DNA of 64,000 nucleotides from Hypomyces perniciosus. Lineage: Eukaryota; Ascomycota; Sordariomycetes; Hypocreales; Hypocreaceae. Made by a program: the position numbers and the translations under genes. Below the pieces are notes generated by a model, which was given only the letters and a program-made list of their open reading frames with translations, had not been told where the DNA came from and did not search any database. Shown here one piece after another: positions 1 through 10,950 of the stretch (position 1 is its first letter; every line of letters starts with the position of its first letter). The stretch lies in assembly GCA_008477525.1 (NCBI GenBank), contig SPDT01000003.1, forward strand, positions 1,302,001 to 1,366,000. The letters run 5' to 3'.

Positions 1-1619
1 TCGGTAAGCTGGTAATACTTCTCGAACTTTAGCCAAGCCACGTGAAAGCGAGCGTAGAAGCGTGGGTTACTGAAAGCCTTGTCTTTAGCCTGCGTGAAGT
101 GATGATGGAGGAAATCCATATGAGATAGAACTTCATCGAGTGTGTTCTCCCGGCCTTGGCGTACCGAGATCTGGTGAAATGGTTGTAGAAACGCATGGAT
201 GTCTCGGAGCTCGTTCCAGTCGTTGTGGTCTAGTGCATCTTTCTCGATCTTGGCATGATTTTCTTGAATCCAATCCATGAACTTTGCCCGCCTCTCAATT
301 GCCACGTCAATAAGACGAAACCATGAATTCCAGCGTGTATCATTGTCCCTCGGCAAGGCCCTGCCAATCTTGGCCTTGAAGTCGTTGCAGATGCTGGTAG
401 AGCTCCTTGAATACATGCACAAGTTGTGGAGCTTCCCCAGAACATTAAACTCCCGCCAGTCCTCGGTGGCTTGTGCCTTCGTAATGACGCCCCCTTCTTC
501 TTTTTCGGATAGCCTGCACAGTCGCTCATACGCCTCGTCAATCCCCTCTTGCTCATCCCCCTGAATCTTCTTTGCCTTACTCCGAAAGAGGAAGGCTTGA
601 ACGATGAGGTTCATGATGTGGCCACTGCAGCGTAGTCGCCTGGCAACCGGATCTAAACCATCAATCTCTTTTGCGATATCGTCAAGCATAGTATCGTTGG
701 CATCGTGATTATCCATCGTAAAGTAGCCAACCTTTCCGCTGAGGTTGTACTCTTCGACAACATCCAGGAAAGCCTTGGCTTGCAATTTCCCGTTGTGGCT
801 TCCTTTGAACTCGCGCAGTGACAATAACGCTTGAGCGACTTCTCTCGTCTCCGCATCTACAAAATGGACCACGATTGCCTGGTATGCCGCCTTCTGTTCC
901 GATGAGGTCCACATGTCAATGGTGAAGTGAACCATGGATGAGAGAGAATTATGAAGCTTCTTGACGAGGCCTTGTTTGTGTTGAGCGAAAGTCTTTTCGA
1001 GAAGCTTCGGCACCGCACTGCGGCTGCGTAGGAGGACGTCCCGGGCCATATAGTTACAGCAGAGTATAACAGCATGAAACTCGGGGTATTCGATGAATGT
1101 GTGGGCGATATTGCGAACCGCAAGAAGCCTGGCGAGTGCTTCCTCGAATGCAGGAATATTAATGGCATTTGCCAAATATTTTTCCTCATTAAGGTCTCGA
1201 TTGGCTTGACGTTCCTCCTGCCTTCCAAACAAATCCGTAATGGTGCCATGTTGCCGCTTCTTCAGATCCGACCTTTCTACACGCTCTATAACCCGGATGC
1301 CATGAAAGTCCCGCAGGTGCTTGCGGGCTCGGCTCAGGTTCGTCGTTACCGAATTAGGCTTTTTCGTGGAGTTGCAGTGCTTGCAGTACCAAATTTCGTG
1401 GTATGAGGTATCGCGAGCTTTCTCCCCTCTCTCTTCATAAGGGTCACGCGCCTCGTTCCAGGTGCTTTTGTTTGTACGGCCTTTGGCGCGCTTGCTAGCC
1501 CGATCAGAGGGAGAACGATGCAATGCGCGCTTGGCGGGAACGGGAGAGTCAGGCGAAGCAGGTCCCAAGACCTCGTCAGAAAGCCCCGATAACAAGGGAG
1601 CGGGAGAAGCTGATGACAT
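1..1619 (-). mobile_element. hAT-family transposase, N-terminal and central part (runs off window)
   Basis: One frame stays open from an ATG at 1619 to the left edge (about 539 codons), so the end of the gene lies outside the window. The first ~60 residues are basic and low in complexity. A BED-type zinc finger follows (WYCKHC then a pair of histidines in RKHLRDFH, about residues 77-107). The catalytic core then shows hAT landmarks: FTIDMWTSS, VHFVDAETREVAQALL, FTMDNHDAND and RLRCSGHIMNLIVQAF. The C-terminal hATC dimerisation region is not visible. hAT transposases cut and paste DNA and make 8-bp target duplications. No stop interrupts the visible part, so the element may be recent, unlike the decayed DNA to its right. 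Family assignment is firm; activity is unknown. Confidence 0.88.
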
Positions 1620-1710
1620 ATTTACTGTTAGCAAGTTTCTAACTGCGTTGAAGGCATTTGGTTTGTGAAATTTTCTTGGTTAAGTACTAAGATATTTGGG
1701 TCTCATCGGG

Positions 1711-1845
1711 CGTATATGAAACATATGAAACCGACTGAAACATATGAAACTGGGAGAGTTACAGTTTCATATGAAACTGGGTCCAGGGACTGTTTCAGTT
1801 TCATATGAAACAGTATGAAACAACACGCGTGGCTATACAGCACTG
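1711..1845. repeat. Palindromic subterminal repeats and probable terminus of the hAT element
   Basis: The word CATATGAAAC or its complement recurs across about 100 bp just upstream of the transposase start, including two perfect palindromes GTTTCATATGAAAC at 1764-1777 and 1798-1811. hAT elements carry subterminal repeat clusters that bind the transposase. Read from the right on the minus strand, the sequence at 1845 begins CAGTGCTGTATAGCC, which fits a hAT terminal inverted repeat (CAGTG or CAGGG start). That would put the outer boundary at 1845 and the 8-bp target duplication at 1846-1853 (ctcacagc). The other end is off the window, so the boundary is an inference. Confidence 0.6.
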
Positions 1846-3023
1846 CTCACAGCCTCATATCGTAGATCCACATGCACACTCCAGCCTATCAGTGCTATGT
1901 ACTACTCCGTACTTCGTATTTACACTTCTATCGCAATTCAGGTAATACTCCGTAAGTATTTACGGTATACCACGGCATGTGTATGTATCCTAGTCCTTTT
2001 CTTGAGCCTCAACTCAGTGTACACACCACCCCACCACCCCCAACACCATCCCTACTCCAAGGCAAAATAAACATACTTTACAACAGAACTCTAAGTTACA
2101 AACTCAAGGCATATATAGATAAATGGAATTTCATTATCATTATCAGGGAAGATGTATCTATCTAATTTATAGAGAACCTTTATTCCTGCCAAGTGCTCAG
2201 GTCAGTTTCATTATTGTGTCTGGATGTCTCGGAATTCAAGACGAGAAAAAGGCGCGGGGATTTCATCCCCTGCTACAAGCCACCAAGCCCGCCGAAACAG
2301 ATGCCTCGGCGAGAGGGGGGGATGAGGCTCTGGATAGTAATTATTTTGTCTATCTCAGCTAACGACCTGCTCTGTCAAGGGGACAAGTGAGGCAGTAGGG
2401 CAGCAAGGCAACAAGGCAGCAGATTAGAGCTGAGAGCATGTGAGACATGTACCCACCATCCATCACATCACGTTGGTGAGCGCCAGAGCTATAGATGTTA
2501 TGGCATAGTCAATGTTTTATCGGGGCTACGAGTATGGTCCAGGGCGGTCGAATAAATAGAGAGAGTGATGGGAAAGGGCTATTTTTGTACAAGTATGTGG
2601 AGAGTTAGGGGGGGAACCTGTTATGGTTTGAAGAAACCGTTGACCCCAAACTTCAACAACAGGCTTTTGGCTGTTGGAAAACATATTGACGAGGTATATC
2701 TGCAAAGTTGAGGCAGAATATATGAATTAAAGGATGTTTTGGAGAGGGCTTGACTGTTGTGAAGGCCACTTGGCCTTCGTGTCGGGTTATATTTATGATT
2801 AATGATGTAAATAACACATCAAAATATATCAAATATACCTGAGGTTAAAAGTAGAATCATTGACCTTATATCCCATCAAAGAAAGTTAATGGATTGGAAC
2901 ATTTACGGAGTCACATTTCATAGTTAAGTAGTTTAGACTCATTTAATACCATGAATACCCGTTATCTACTAATGCATTCTCACAATCTCCCACCTATGAA
3001 GGTAATCATATCTCCCACAGGAG
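1846..3023. other. Intergenic, AT-rich, no gene seen
   Basis: No convincing coding frame. The stretch holds two TACTCCGTA-type words near 1905-1955. At 2563-2596 it holds a 30-bp segment repeated at 5886-5920. The part from about 2640 is AT-rich and looks like old repeat debris. Confidence 0.5.
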
Positions 3024-4426
3024 TTATGAATAGACCATCTTGGTAACCCAAGCCGGTAGTCCATATCTCTTCATTACGAACTGATCCAGTAGGCTTTTGA
3101 TGGCCTTCTCACGTCCCACAACTATTTCCTTGCTCTCCGCGTTGATGCTGGCCCAAAGGGGCCAACTCTGTCTGTCACCCTCACTCATTTCCTCCCAAAC
3201 GACGCGTGACTTGGTCTGATCAAACATGAATGAGCAACCAAGAACCACCTGCAGCCTAGCTATGAGAGACAGCTCAGGCGCTTTCCAATCACAGTCTCTC
3301 CACTTGAGTTTTGGACGACCCCACCACCATGCCCGAAGACGGACCGTATGTCTAAACAACTTCTCCAACCTTGTAGCTTTCTCGCCTGCGACGGCGTGGA
3401 CACACCCACTCATCCCAACAGCACAATGAACAATCAATAAGTTGACAACGATATTGACGTGGATTTTATCGAGGCGCGCTATACTTAGATTCGACAGGTG
3501 TGACGAAAACCACATAGATTTAGGTGGGTTCATAACCACTGCCGCCATAAGTATGGTTCCGGGAGCCGAACCTAGTACTTTATACAACTTATAGGGCTTA
3601 AATTCGGCTAGACTGATGCCTAAAGGCCGGAAAATTAGCAGTTTATCTGCTAGGCTATTTGATTAGAACTCCCTTAGAATAAGCCGCTCGGTCAAGTGTT
3701 TTGCATAACTGTAGGCAAAAGGGTATTGAATAAAGCTGAACTCCGGGGTGCTCCCAGAGGCAGCTAGGTTGGCAAGCTGGGAATCCAGCGTTTCAAGCGC
3801 GCCGTCGGTGCAGATCGGGTATATGTCCTCCGTGATAAGTGAATCGAATCCGGTCACGTCTCCGTTGGCTCCTTTGCGGAGAAAAGCATTGGCGTATGCC
3901 GTGGAGACATAGACGAATCAGGTGAGATTTGCTCAGCTGAGGGTGAGTCTTGCAATTGTAAGTGATGGTTCGATGATTCTTGTCACCAAACGTGGCAGCT
4001 TACTCTTAAGGTTGGTGGTTGACGCTCCATGGATGACTATAGAGACTGTACGGCGGATGGTGTCTATGGCATATTTATCAATACCACAATCGTGAAGTTC
4101 GATATCAACATCCAAAACCATGAGTCTGTTTGATCGTCGAATGGAATCAAATAGTCTGGACGGCAGATGACGGCCTAGGGCATCCCGAAAACGACTAGAT
4201 TAGCATAAGAGTTAGCAGACGGCACGGCGGATGGAGTATCCTAGCGCAAGATGTGGTATACGCACACTTCTCCCCTCACAAGTACTTAAATACAAGCCAC
4301 GTGGGTATCAAGCACTATCCGACTTATAAAAGCCATTCCAAGCATACCAGTCCCCCCTGTATAAAAAACGTGTCGGTCATTGTAGAAGCTTGCCAGGCCA
4401 GAGTGATCCATGTGTGGATGGTCCAT
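3024..4426 (-). pseudogene. Fatty acyl-CoA reductase (male-sterility/NAD-binding_4 family) pseudogene
   Basis: Fragments along the minus strand line up in order with a fungal fatty acyl-CoA reductase or thioester reductase. They are the dinucleotide fold HVFYTGGTGMLG (ATG at 4426), VLVRGE, a conserved FRDALGRHLPSRLF segment, VSIVIHGASTTN, the catalytic-region FVYVSTAYANAFL, the YSYAKHLTERL block carrying the YxxxK motif, LLIFRP, and a C-terminal DKIHVNIVVNLLIVHCAVG segment. An intron with a branch site and CTAG end (about 4262 to 4197) still looks spliceable. The frame is broken by four in-frame stops at 4286-4288, 3933-3935, 3918-3920 and 3663-3665. Each can be explained by a single C-to-T change (CAA to TAA, CGA to TGA). 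The enzyme would reduce fatty acyl-CoA to aldehyde or alcohol with NADPH; this copy should be dead. No partner genes are visible. Confidence 0.75.
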
Positions 4427-4766
4427 GATTGTGAAGAAGAATGGTAATAGGAAAGCTTCGAAGCAGCTCCTTTCCACAACCTTAGAGTGACCTACAAGTG
4501 TATTTATTACTGTTGGTCAGACTTGATCTTCACATGTGGGATGCAGAACCGGGCTGCCAAGCGTCAAAAGCTTTACGCCACAAGTCAAGACAGGCAAGCC
4601 GAGTTTGACGACGTAGCGGATTTGGGTACCGGCTTACAATTAGCTAATAATAAAGTAAACAGTGTCTGTCAATCACAGATCAACAGTATGAGGGCTCATT
4701 TGATGGATTGAAATGATTGAATTCGGCACTCTTGCTGATCCCAAGTTAGGTGGGAAAAGCTACTGC

Positions 4767-4926
4767 TTATATACATGCCGCAAGGATCACAAAAGTTAGT
4801 TTAATACAAGACCTATATCTCGATTTTGTGATTGGAGAATAATACAGATATGTGTTTCTATATAAAATCGTGATGTGGGTCTTGTACTGAACTAACGTTT
4901 GTGATCCTTGCGGCATGTACATAAAA
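4767..4926. repeat. About 160-bp inverted-repeat (hairpin) element, MITE-like
   Basis: Two arms of about 65 nt face each other around a short loop near 4840-4855. The left arm contains ACATGCCGCAAGGATCACAA, and the right arm contains its complement TTGTGATCCTTGCGGCATGT. Between these cores the arms differ mostly by C/T or G/A changes. The structure could be a folded MITE or a small nested inverted duplication. It abuts a repeat that recurs at 52.5 kb, so both may belong to one element. Confidence 0.7.
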
Positions 4927-4942
4927 GCTTGCTAACTAATTG

Positions 4943-5097
4943 ATCATGACCCGGATCTAGGAAATCTAGTTGTCATAATATCGCCACTGATTTACGAATC
5001 TGGCTGTTGTTGCAAGCTAGTTGGGAATTAAGGAATGTTCGTTGGAATGAAGGAATGTGCCCTAATGTAGAACTATCCGTTACTGAGGTTGACAGTG
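4943..5097 (-). repeat. Dispersed repeat, copy A (matches 52488-52640)
   Basis: Read on the minus strand, this segment matches the plus strand at 52488-52640 over roughly 120-150 bp. Shared words include TGTCAACCTCAGTAACGGAT, ACATTCCTTCATTCCAAC, ATTCCCAACTAGCTTGCAA and CTAGATTTCCTAGATCCGG. Differences are mostly transitions. No coding capacity is seen; it is non-autonomous repeat debris. Confidence 0.75.
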
Positions 5098-6301
5098 TCA
5101 GCCAAGAGCTGTGTAACCTACACGGTAGGGGGTAATAACTCCGATTTCCATACGAAGTAGACCAAGACAACAGCTCGAGATCTAATTGTATGAAGAAAAC
5201 GAATTGGAACAAGGCGTAGCTTGCACGTGGGGAAGATGAAAAGCTTGGGGCAGCTGGCTGAGCACGCACAACTGAGACTGTGACGTCGTGGGGTTCCACA
5301 CAACGTCTTGTACGACGTATGCTGGACACCCATTGGCTAACAATGATATTTATCCCTTTTTGTGGCTAATCGGAATCATACGATGCCTCTTGGAACTGGT
5401 CATGGAATGTCTGCTTGAGCTAGCCGTAATCGGTTCTCTCTGCGAAATTCATCTGAAGATTTGGCGGATCTACTCGCAGACGACGGGAGACTGACTTGTA
5501 GCGCCTAGAGTCGGAGATTAAATTGTTTATAAATAGAGTGGCAGCAGCAGCAATGGTAATAATAGTACTTGGGATTTTCGAAAGGTAGTTTGTATTACAA
5601 AGGGGGGCCTAGGAGCTGGGAAAGATTCTCTAATACTACCACCCTCGTCAGAAACCCTGGACGTACTCAGCAATATGGGTTACAACACCGCTTTCGCCAG
5701 AGTAGTGGAGGAGACATTCCAGCGGGAACTAGACAAAAGTTCCGTGCGACGTAGACGTAGGCATTGTTCAAGAGCCAGGCCCACCATATTGAATGAACAC
5801 AATATCAGGTATAGGGGCTCAAGTGGAGGAGGAGGAAGTACTGCCACCGCAGCTGAAGAAAAAGCTGGTTAAGAAAAAGAACTGTAGGGAGTGATGGGAA
5901 AGTGGTATTTTTGTACAAGTACTTGCTAACTGAATGAGTCAAATACGCCAAGTCTAGTGGGCAGACCGAACGCTTATGGTCGATCAAGAAAGGAATAAAT
6001 TGGCAGTGAGGGGAGCATTTTCTATGTGGAGGTAATCTGATAGCGAGATTCTTTGACTAATAGAGTTTTGGCACGTTGTCTGTTGTGTTGGAGCATTTTC
6101 AGTAAACAACCGCTGTATAAGAGTTTTCTACAGTAATGAAAGTTATCTGTGGTAATCATATTTGGCTGTAGTGATATAGATGTTTTGTAGTAGCTTCAAT
6201 TCGACCGTAAAGATGTTCAACTACCGGAATCACATTTCTTGGCCGTTTAGGTAGAGCAGATGATAGGTATATCAGTGTTTGTAAACTCCTTCTAACCCTT
6301 G
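5098..6301. other. Intergenic, no supported gene
   Basis: Short open frames here lack recognisable domains and codon bias. A 30-bp segment at 5886-5920 (GTGATGGGAAAG then TATTTTTGTACAAGTA) repeats one at 2563-2596. The sequence just after it (cttgctaact) resembles the flank of the hairpin element at 4926, which hints at a shared repeat family. Confidence 0.4.
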
Positions 6302-6922
6302 TCACTCATTTCCTGTGATGCTGGCGCTCTTGAGCGGACCAAAACTACCCTTGGCTTTCCCTTTGGGTGCTAAATGATTCCTACAGTAGTGGTTGACGTT
6401 TTTGACGACTTTAGTTGAGGTATCACACCGCAATGACAGACCAGCCCAACTGGGGCACTGCAACCACCGACCCTTCCGCTCGCATCCACAGCTATACTTA
6501 TAATAATATTGGTAGCACATTGTATTCGCCCTAACCACTGTTAGGATACAATCATTGCCCAAGTTGATAGTAGCAGAATAAATTACCTGGCGATCTCTGA
6601 TGTATCTAGTATGTCTGGTGTATCGCCGATGGTGTCTGCTGTCTGGTCTGTGGCGTTGCCATTGTTAGTGTTGAGTACCAAGTAACTGACGTAAACAGCA
6701 AGTCCTATGTCCGCTAGGAGCAAGCAAAGCTGTTACGCTCATGAAGTTTCGTGCACTCACCTCTGGACTTGATTTTCCGCTCCCGCAGCTTGTTAATGGA
6801 TCGTCTTCGTCGTCGTCGTCGCTCAAGTTATCTGGTGGACCTACAACTGAGTCAGTCAAGCGTTCAACAAGGCGGGAAAGGGTAAAGGACTCTGAACCTG
6901 TACAAATGGCGACTGTAGGCAA
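6302..6922 (-). CDS. Small Cys-rich hypothetical protein, spliced (exons approximate)
   Basis: A first exon from the ATG at 6922 encodes about 54 residues with an acidic DDDDEDD stretch. It meets a strong donor (GAG then GTGAGTGC) near 6760. Towards 6302 a second coding piece encodes MCYQYYYKYSCGCERKG followed by spaced Cys/His residues and NHYCRNHL, a pattern of small fungal Cys-rich proteins. A typical intron lies just before it (donor GTAATTTATT, branch CCTAAC, end TTAG). I could not find a stop-free middle exon, so the two coding pieces may belong to one gene, to two genes, or to a decayed gene. No known function is recognised. Confidence 0.35.
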
Positions 6923-6929
6923 TGAATAG

Positions 6930-7564
6930 TGAGATACGGAGCTCTCGTACCATGTGAATTTGGGGAAGAAGAGGAAAATAAAGAAGAGAAGAAGAAGGGA
7001 AAACAGGGGGGGGGGTTATTCCTTCCTTACCTTTAATCGGGTATTAATTGCCGTCTTCATCAATCTCATAAGAGTCTTTTTGGCTCACGGCAGGAATAAT
7101 AGGGTCCAGGGTCGGGCCACTTTCTCCTCCAGGCACAGCTCCTACCCAAAACTACAACTACATCGCGATACTCATCTTTCTAGTTACGACAACACCAAAA
7201 AGAAAAGTCAATACTAAATTATCCATCATTTAAAGCAGCAAAACGGACAAACTGTCAGTAAACACCCCAACTTATGGCTAGTGATTGTGGTGGCTTGTTG
7301 GCAAAACGTCTGATTAATGAAGCAAATCCGGAAGCTATGCTTTATCCTCAGTTAGCAACTTCTTTCAAAGCCACTTTCCAGTCTTACTTAATAAAAGATC
7401 ATGTTTTGTCTATCGTTTACCAGCAGCAGACGTCTCTCTTTCTTGATTTCCGTGTCCTCTGATGGCGGCTAGATGACTCTCAGGCTGCGAGCGATCAAAC
7501 ACGACGAAGACCACCTCTCTGTCGGGGAATGACCATTATTTGTCGCGTAACACGGTTACTTAGT
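6930..7564. other. Intergenic with purine- and G-rich tracts
   Basis: There is a purine-rich stretch at 6960-7016 that includes a run of Gs. A 62-codon frame starts at 7274, but it has no recognisable domain. Nothing else is supported. Confidence 0.4.
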
Positions 7565-7800
7565 CTTAACACAGAACGATACTAGGGCACTCTTGGCACA
7601 TGAATTTCCACTCTATTACGCTGTGATGTGTGTTTTTGTTGACCTGCCTCTCCCATCATCAGTGGTTTCCTTTCCGGCCTTTTTATTATAGAAAAGAAAC
7701 AAAACGCGTTCTGTCCTACGTCTCAGACAATAACAAGCTCCCTTGCATACCCTATTCCCAATCATTCCGACAACAAGACCGACGTTATCCAACAGTATTA
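7565..7800 (-). repeat. Dispersed repeat, copy A (inverted copy at 27878-28115), possible solo LTR
   Basis: On the minus strand the segment begins TGTTGGATAACGTCGGTCTT and runs for about 230 bp. It closely matches the plus strand at 27878-28115, including GGGTATGCAAGGGAGCTTGT and TAATAGAGTGGAAATTCA. The TGTTGGA start and an internal TATA-like CTATAATAAAAA would suit an LTR. However, neither a matching CA end nor a target duplication could be fixed. Confidence 0.7.
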
Positions 7801-8279
7801 TCACTGCTTTTCCCAGCTAGGTGGGGAGGAAGTTGTTGTTTACCCGTATCTTCGGGGATTAACTGAGAAGTGAAACAGGTAAATGGATAAAAGTGAGTGA
7901 CAGAAAGGGAATAGATTGTTGAGGAGCTTGACATCCCCCGGAATTCCGAGCGATGAACCCCCCAGGATGATGTTCGTATTTGTGTTGTGTTTTCATTAAA
8001 TACGATGTCACTTTACGATACGACAAATCGTATTCCCTGTCCTCGTTCCTTCAGTTCGTATCCGTCATCAGATCTCGTGTATTTAAGTAGCAGCTTCTTC
8101 CCACATAGTTTGCGACAGCATGAGTGTCGAAGAGTCCTGATTACAATCATTCCTCTGGTTACGAATGTGCCCTCATACCGTCGTCTTATGATTGATGTAA
8201 ATACTAGTTCAGGTCCTTTTTCAATCGCCATTGACATTTTGGTATTGTTAATCTGACATCAGTTTACGTTATTTTCAAT

Positions 8280-10582
8280 ATGCATTCAAAGTACGACCAC
8301 TGGGATACTTCTCGCCATCTTTGGTATGAAATGACCGGCATCAGTCCTAAGGATGTGCTGTTGGTAACGGGTCAGGACCTAAGTGTGGCTCAGGTAGTCG
8401 CGGTGTCAAAGTATATAAAATCACTTCACATTTGTCCATGACCAGACATTAACTTGTCATTTCTGACTCTAGAGGAAAATGCATTCCCCAGCTACCAGAG
8501 GACGATGTTCTTCAATCGCGTATCAAAAGCAGTGTGGAGGAGTTGGAGTTATATCTAGCAAGAGGCAACACCGTCTATGGTAAGAAGGCAGCTGATAGTA
8601 TTCATCCTTCAAAGATGTCATGAGCTGATATTTTCGGATCTCACCAGGCGTCAATACCGGCTTTGGAGGAAGTGCCGATTCCAGGACAACACAAATGAAG
8701 AAACTCCAGGTGGCCTTGCTACAAACTGACTCAAAGTGGCGTGTTGCTTAACTCCGACAAGAGCTCCGATGCGTCACCCGCAAGCCACTCTAGTGTGTCA
8801 CACGCAATGCCCACATCTTGGGTGCGGGCGACGATGATTGTCAGATGCAATACCACTGCGCGAGGACACTCAGCCGTAACTTTGGAAGTCTTAGAGACCA
8901 TTCTGGCTCTACTGCGTCACGGCCTCACTCCAGTGATCCCATTACGCGGCACCGTGTCTGCCTCGGGAGACTTGATGCCGTTGGCTTACATCGCCGGTGT
9001 TCTCGAGGGGAACCCAGATATCGCCGTGCGGAACAAGGACGGTTCTCTAACGAGTGCCAAAGATGCTCTGGCGACAGCCAACTTACGCCGCATTACCTTT
9101 GGGCCGAAGGAGGCTCTTGGTCTGGTCAACGGCACGGCACCGTCGGCTGCGCTGGCCAGTCTGGTTATATATGATGCCCATCAACTTGCCGTGTTGGTGC
9201 AGGCCCTGAGGGCAATGGCGGTTGAGGCCCTTCTGGGCAACTCTGAGAGCTTCCATCCCTTCATTGCTCTGGTGAGACCACATGACGGTCAGATTGAGGC
9301 CAGCCGCAACATTCGACGCTTACTCCAGAATTCTGCTTTCGCTCAGGGGGTCCGAAACGAGAAGAACCGCAACCCAGTCGGTCTGGCACAGGACCGGTAT
9401 GCCCTCCGGAGTGCTCCTCAATGGATCGGGCCCCAGCTTGAGGACTTGATGTTGGCTCATCGACAGGTCGCTCAAGAGCTTAACTCCTCGGCTGATAATC
9501 CTCTGGTTGATGTAGATAACAAGGAGGTGTACAATGGCGCAAACTTCCAAGCGGCAGCCATCACATCGGCCATGGAAAAGTCTCGTCTTGCACTTCAAAT
9601 GCTCGGGAAGCTACTATTTGCACAGTCCACTGAGATTATCAATCCTAGTCTCAACAACGGCCTACCAGCCAACTTGGTCGCCGATGATCCTAGCACCTCC
9701 TTTACTGTCAAGGGGGTTGACATCAACCTGGCTGCCTACATGTCTGAGCTGGCTTTCCTCGCAAGTCCCGTAAGCTCACACGTCCAGGCAGCCGAGATGC
9801 ATAACCAGTCCATCAATTCGCTAGCATTTATATCAGCGCGCATGACACAGCAGGCTGTGGAGCTGGTCTCGTTGATGGCTTCGTCCAGTCTCTTTATTGG
9901 GTGCCAGGCTCTAGATCTGCGCGCCCTGCAGAGAAACTTCTTTGACACACTGCCGTCCGTAGTCGGCGAGGTAAACGACGTAGTTTTCGCGAGGTGCTTT
10001 GGCGCGGAGGAGCTCGCCAGTCTAAACAGCCAAGTCATCAGTCGAATTGAAAAGGCCTGGAAGGACGCCTCACGACTAGACGTGGCTGACCGATTTGACA
10101 AGGTCGTCGAGAGTGTTCTCCCAGTACTCATCTGGTCGCTTCAAGGATGCCAGTCGGAATCGATGACGGCCTTGATGGGTGGCGTAGGATTACTTCAGAT
10201 CTGGGAGGAGGCATTCCGTCCCCGTCTTGCTGCTGTATATCAGGATACACTTGCTCGATTCCAAAAGTCTCCCAACACTACGGAGTACCTGGGTGTCGGG
10301 TCTTGTGCACTTTACACTGTTGTCCAGGACGAGCTCAAGGTTCCCTTCCATCTTGGGGTCACTGACCACCCAGTTGGATTCGACGACCATGGGGAGCCTG
10401 GGCGAAGTCGCAGGACGGTTGGATCCTGGATCTCTATCATCTATGAGGCGCTCTTGGAGGGCAAAATTACGGATGCTCTGTATAGAGCTGCGGAAGACGC
10501 GCCAGGGATTAGTGAAACCCAAAACAATAGATCCAAGAGTAGCAGAGTCTATATGGGCAGAGATCAAGGCAATGGACCTTAG
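8280..10582 (+). CDS. Phenylalanine ammonia-lyase family (MIO enzyme), one apparent frameshift
   Basis: MIO aromatic amino-acid lyase, which would turn phenylalanine (or a related amino acid) into cinnamate and ammonia. Proposed exons are 8280-8410, 8473-8579 and 8648-10582; splice phases agree and both introns have normal ends. Exon 1 encodes LLVTGQDLSVAQVVAVS. Across the second junction lies the catalytic-tyrosine loop YGVNTGFGGSADSRT. The MIO-forming Ala-Ser-Gly is in GTVSASGDLMPLAYIAG. Also present are SADNPLVD, NGANFQAAAITSAMEKSRLA, the AEMHNQSINSLAFISAR helix and the C-terminal KVPFHLGV. The length, about 720 aa, is usual for fungal PAL. Within KKLQVALLQ/LTQSGVL, at 8722-8726, the frame shifts by one base. 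The gene is therefore either recently broken or carries a sequencing error. Everything downstream is intact and conserved. Confidence 0.8.
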
Positions 10583-10738
10583 AGTAACGGATCCCAGGGC
10601 ACTATAGTTCATACCGACAGACAGAGTAAGGGCGCTCAGAGTGACTCATTGGACCTATATGAAATTATGATGCAATAATATATTCGCCTTGAGGCCACGA
10701 CTTCTGTACAGGGTTTATAGATACTTACCTAATGTAAG

Positions 10739-10950
10739 GTGACTCCATCAGGTCTACATAACTCTAGTGACATTCGGACACACCATCCCGCAGTCAAAGT
10801 AACCCATCTGGCAATACAAACTGCACCTTACTTGTCGCACAATGAATCAAAAGAGGTAAATGTAGTGCTTATTCACGGCTCCTTCTCCTCACTCCACTCC
10901 TTCGACTTTGTCGCCCCTCGCCTGGCCAAATATCTTCTTCATGAAATAGT
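10739..10950 (+). pseudogene. Alpha/beta-hydrolase N-terminal fragment
   Basis: The translation contains VNVVLIHGSFSSLHSFD followed by VAPRLAK, the first strand and oxyanion-hole HG motif of an alpha/beta hydrolase. After about position 10950 the frame becomes Lys/Arg-rich and unlike the family. No nucleophile elbow or catalytic histidine region follows. It looks like a truncated relic, 160 bp after the lyase gene. Confidence 0.5.

Noticed and set aside
2663..2986. Possible LTR (TGTTGGAA start, TCTCACA end)
   Set aside because: No second copy, target duplication or primer-binding site is visible in the window.
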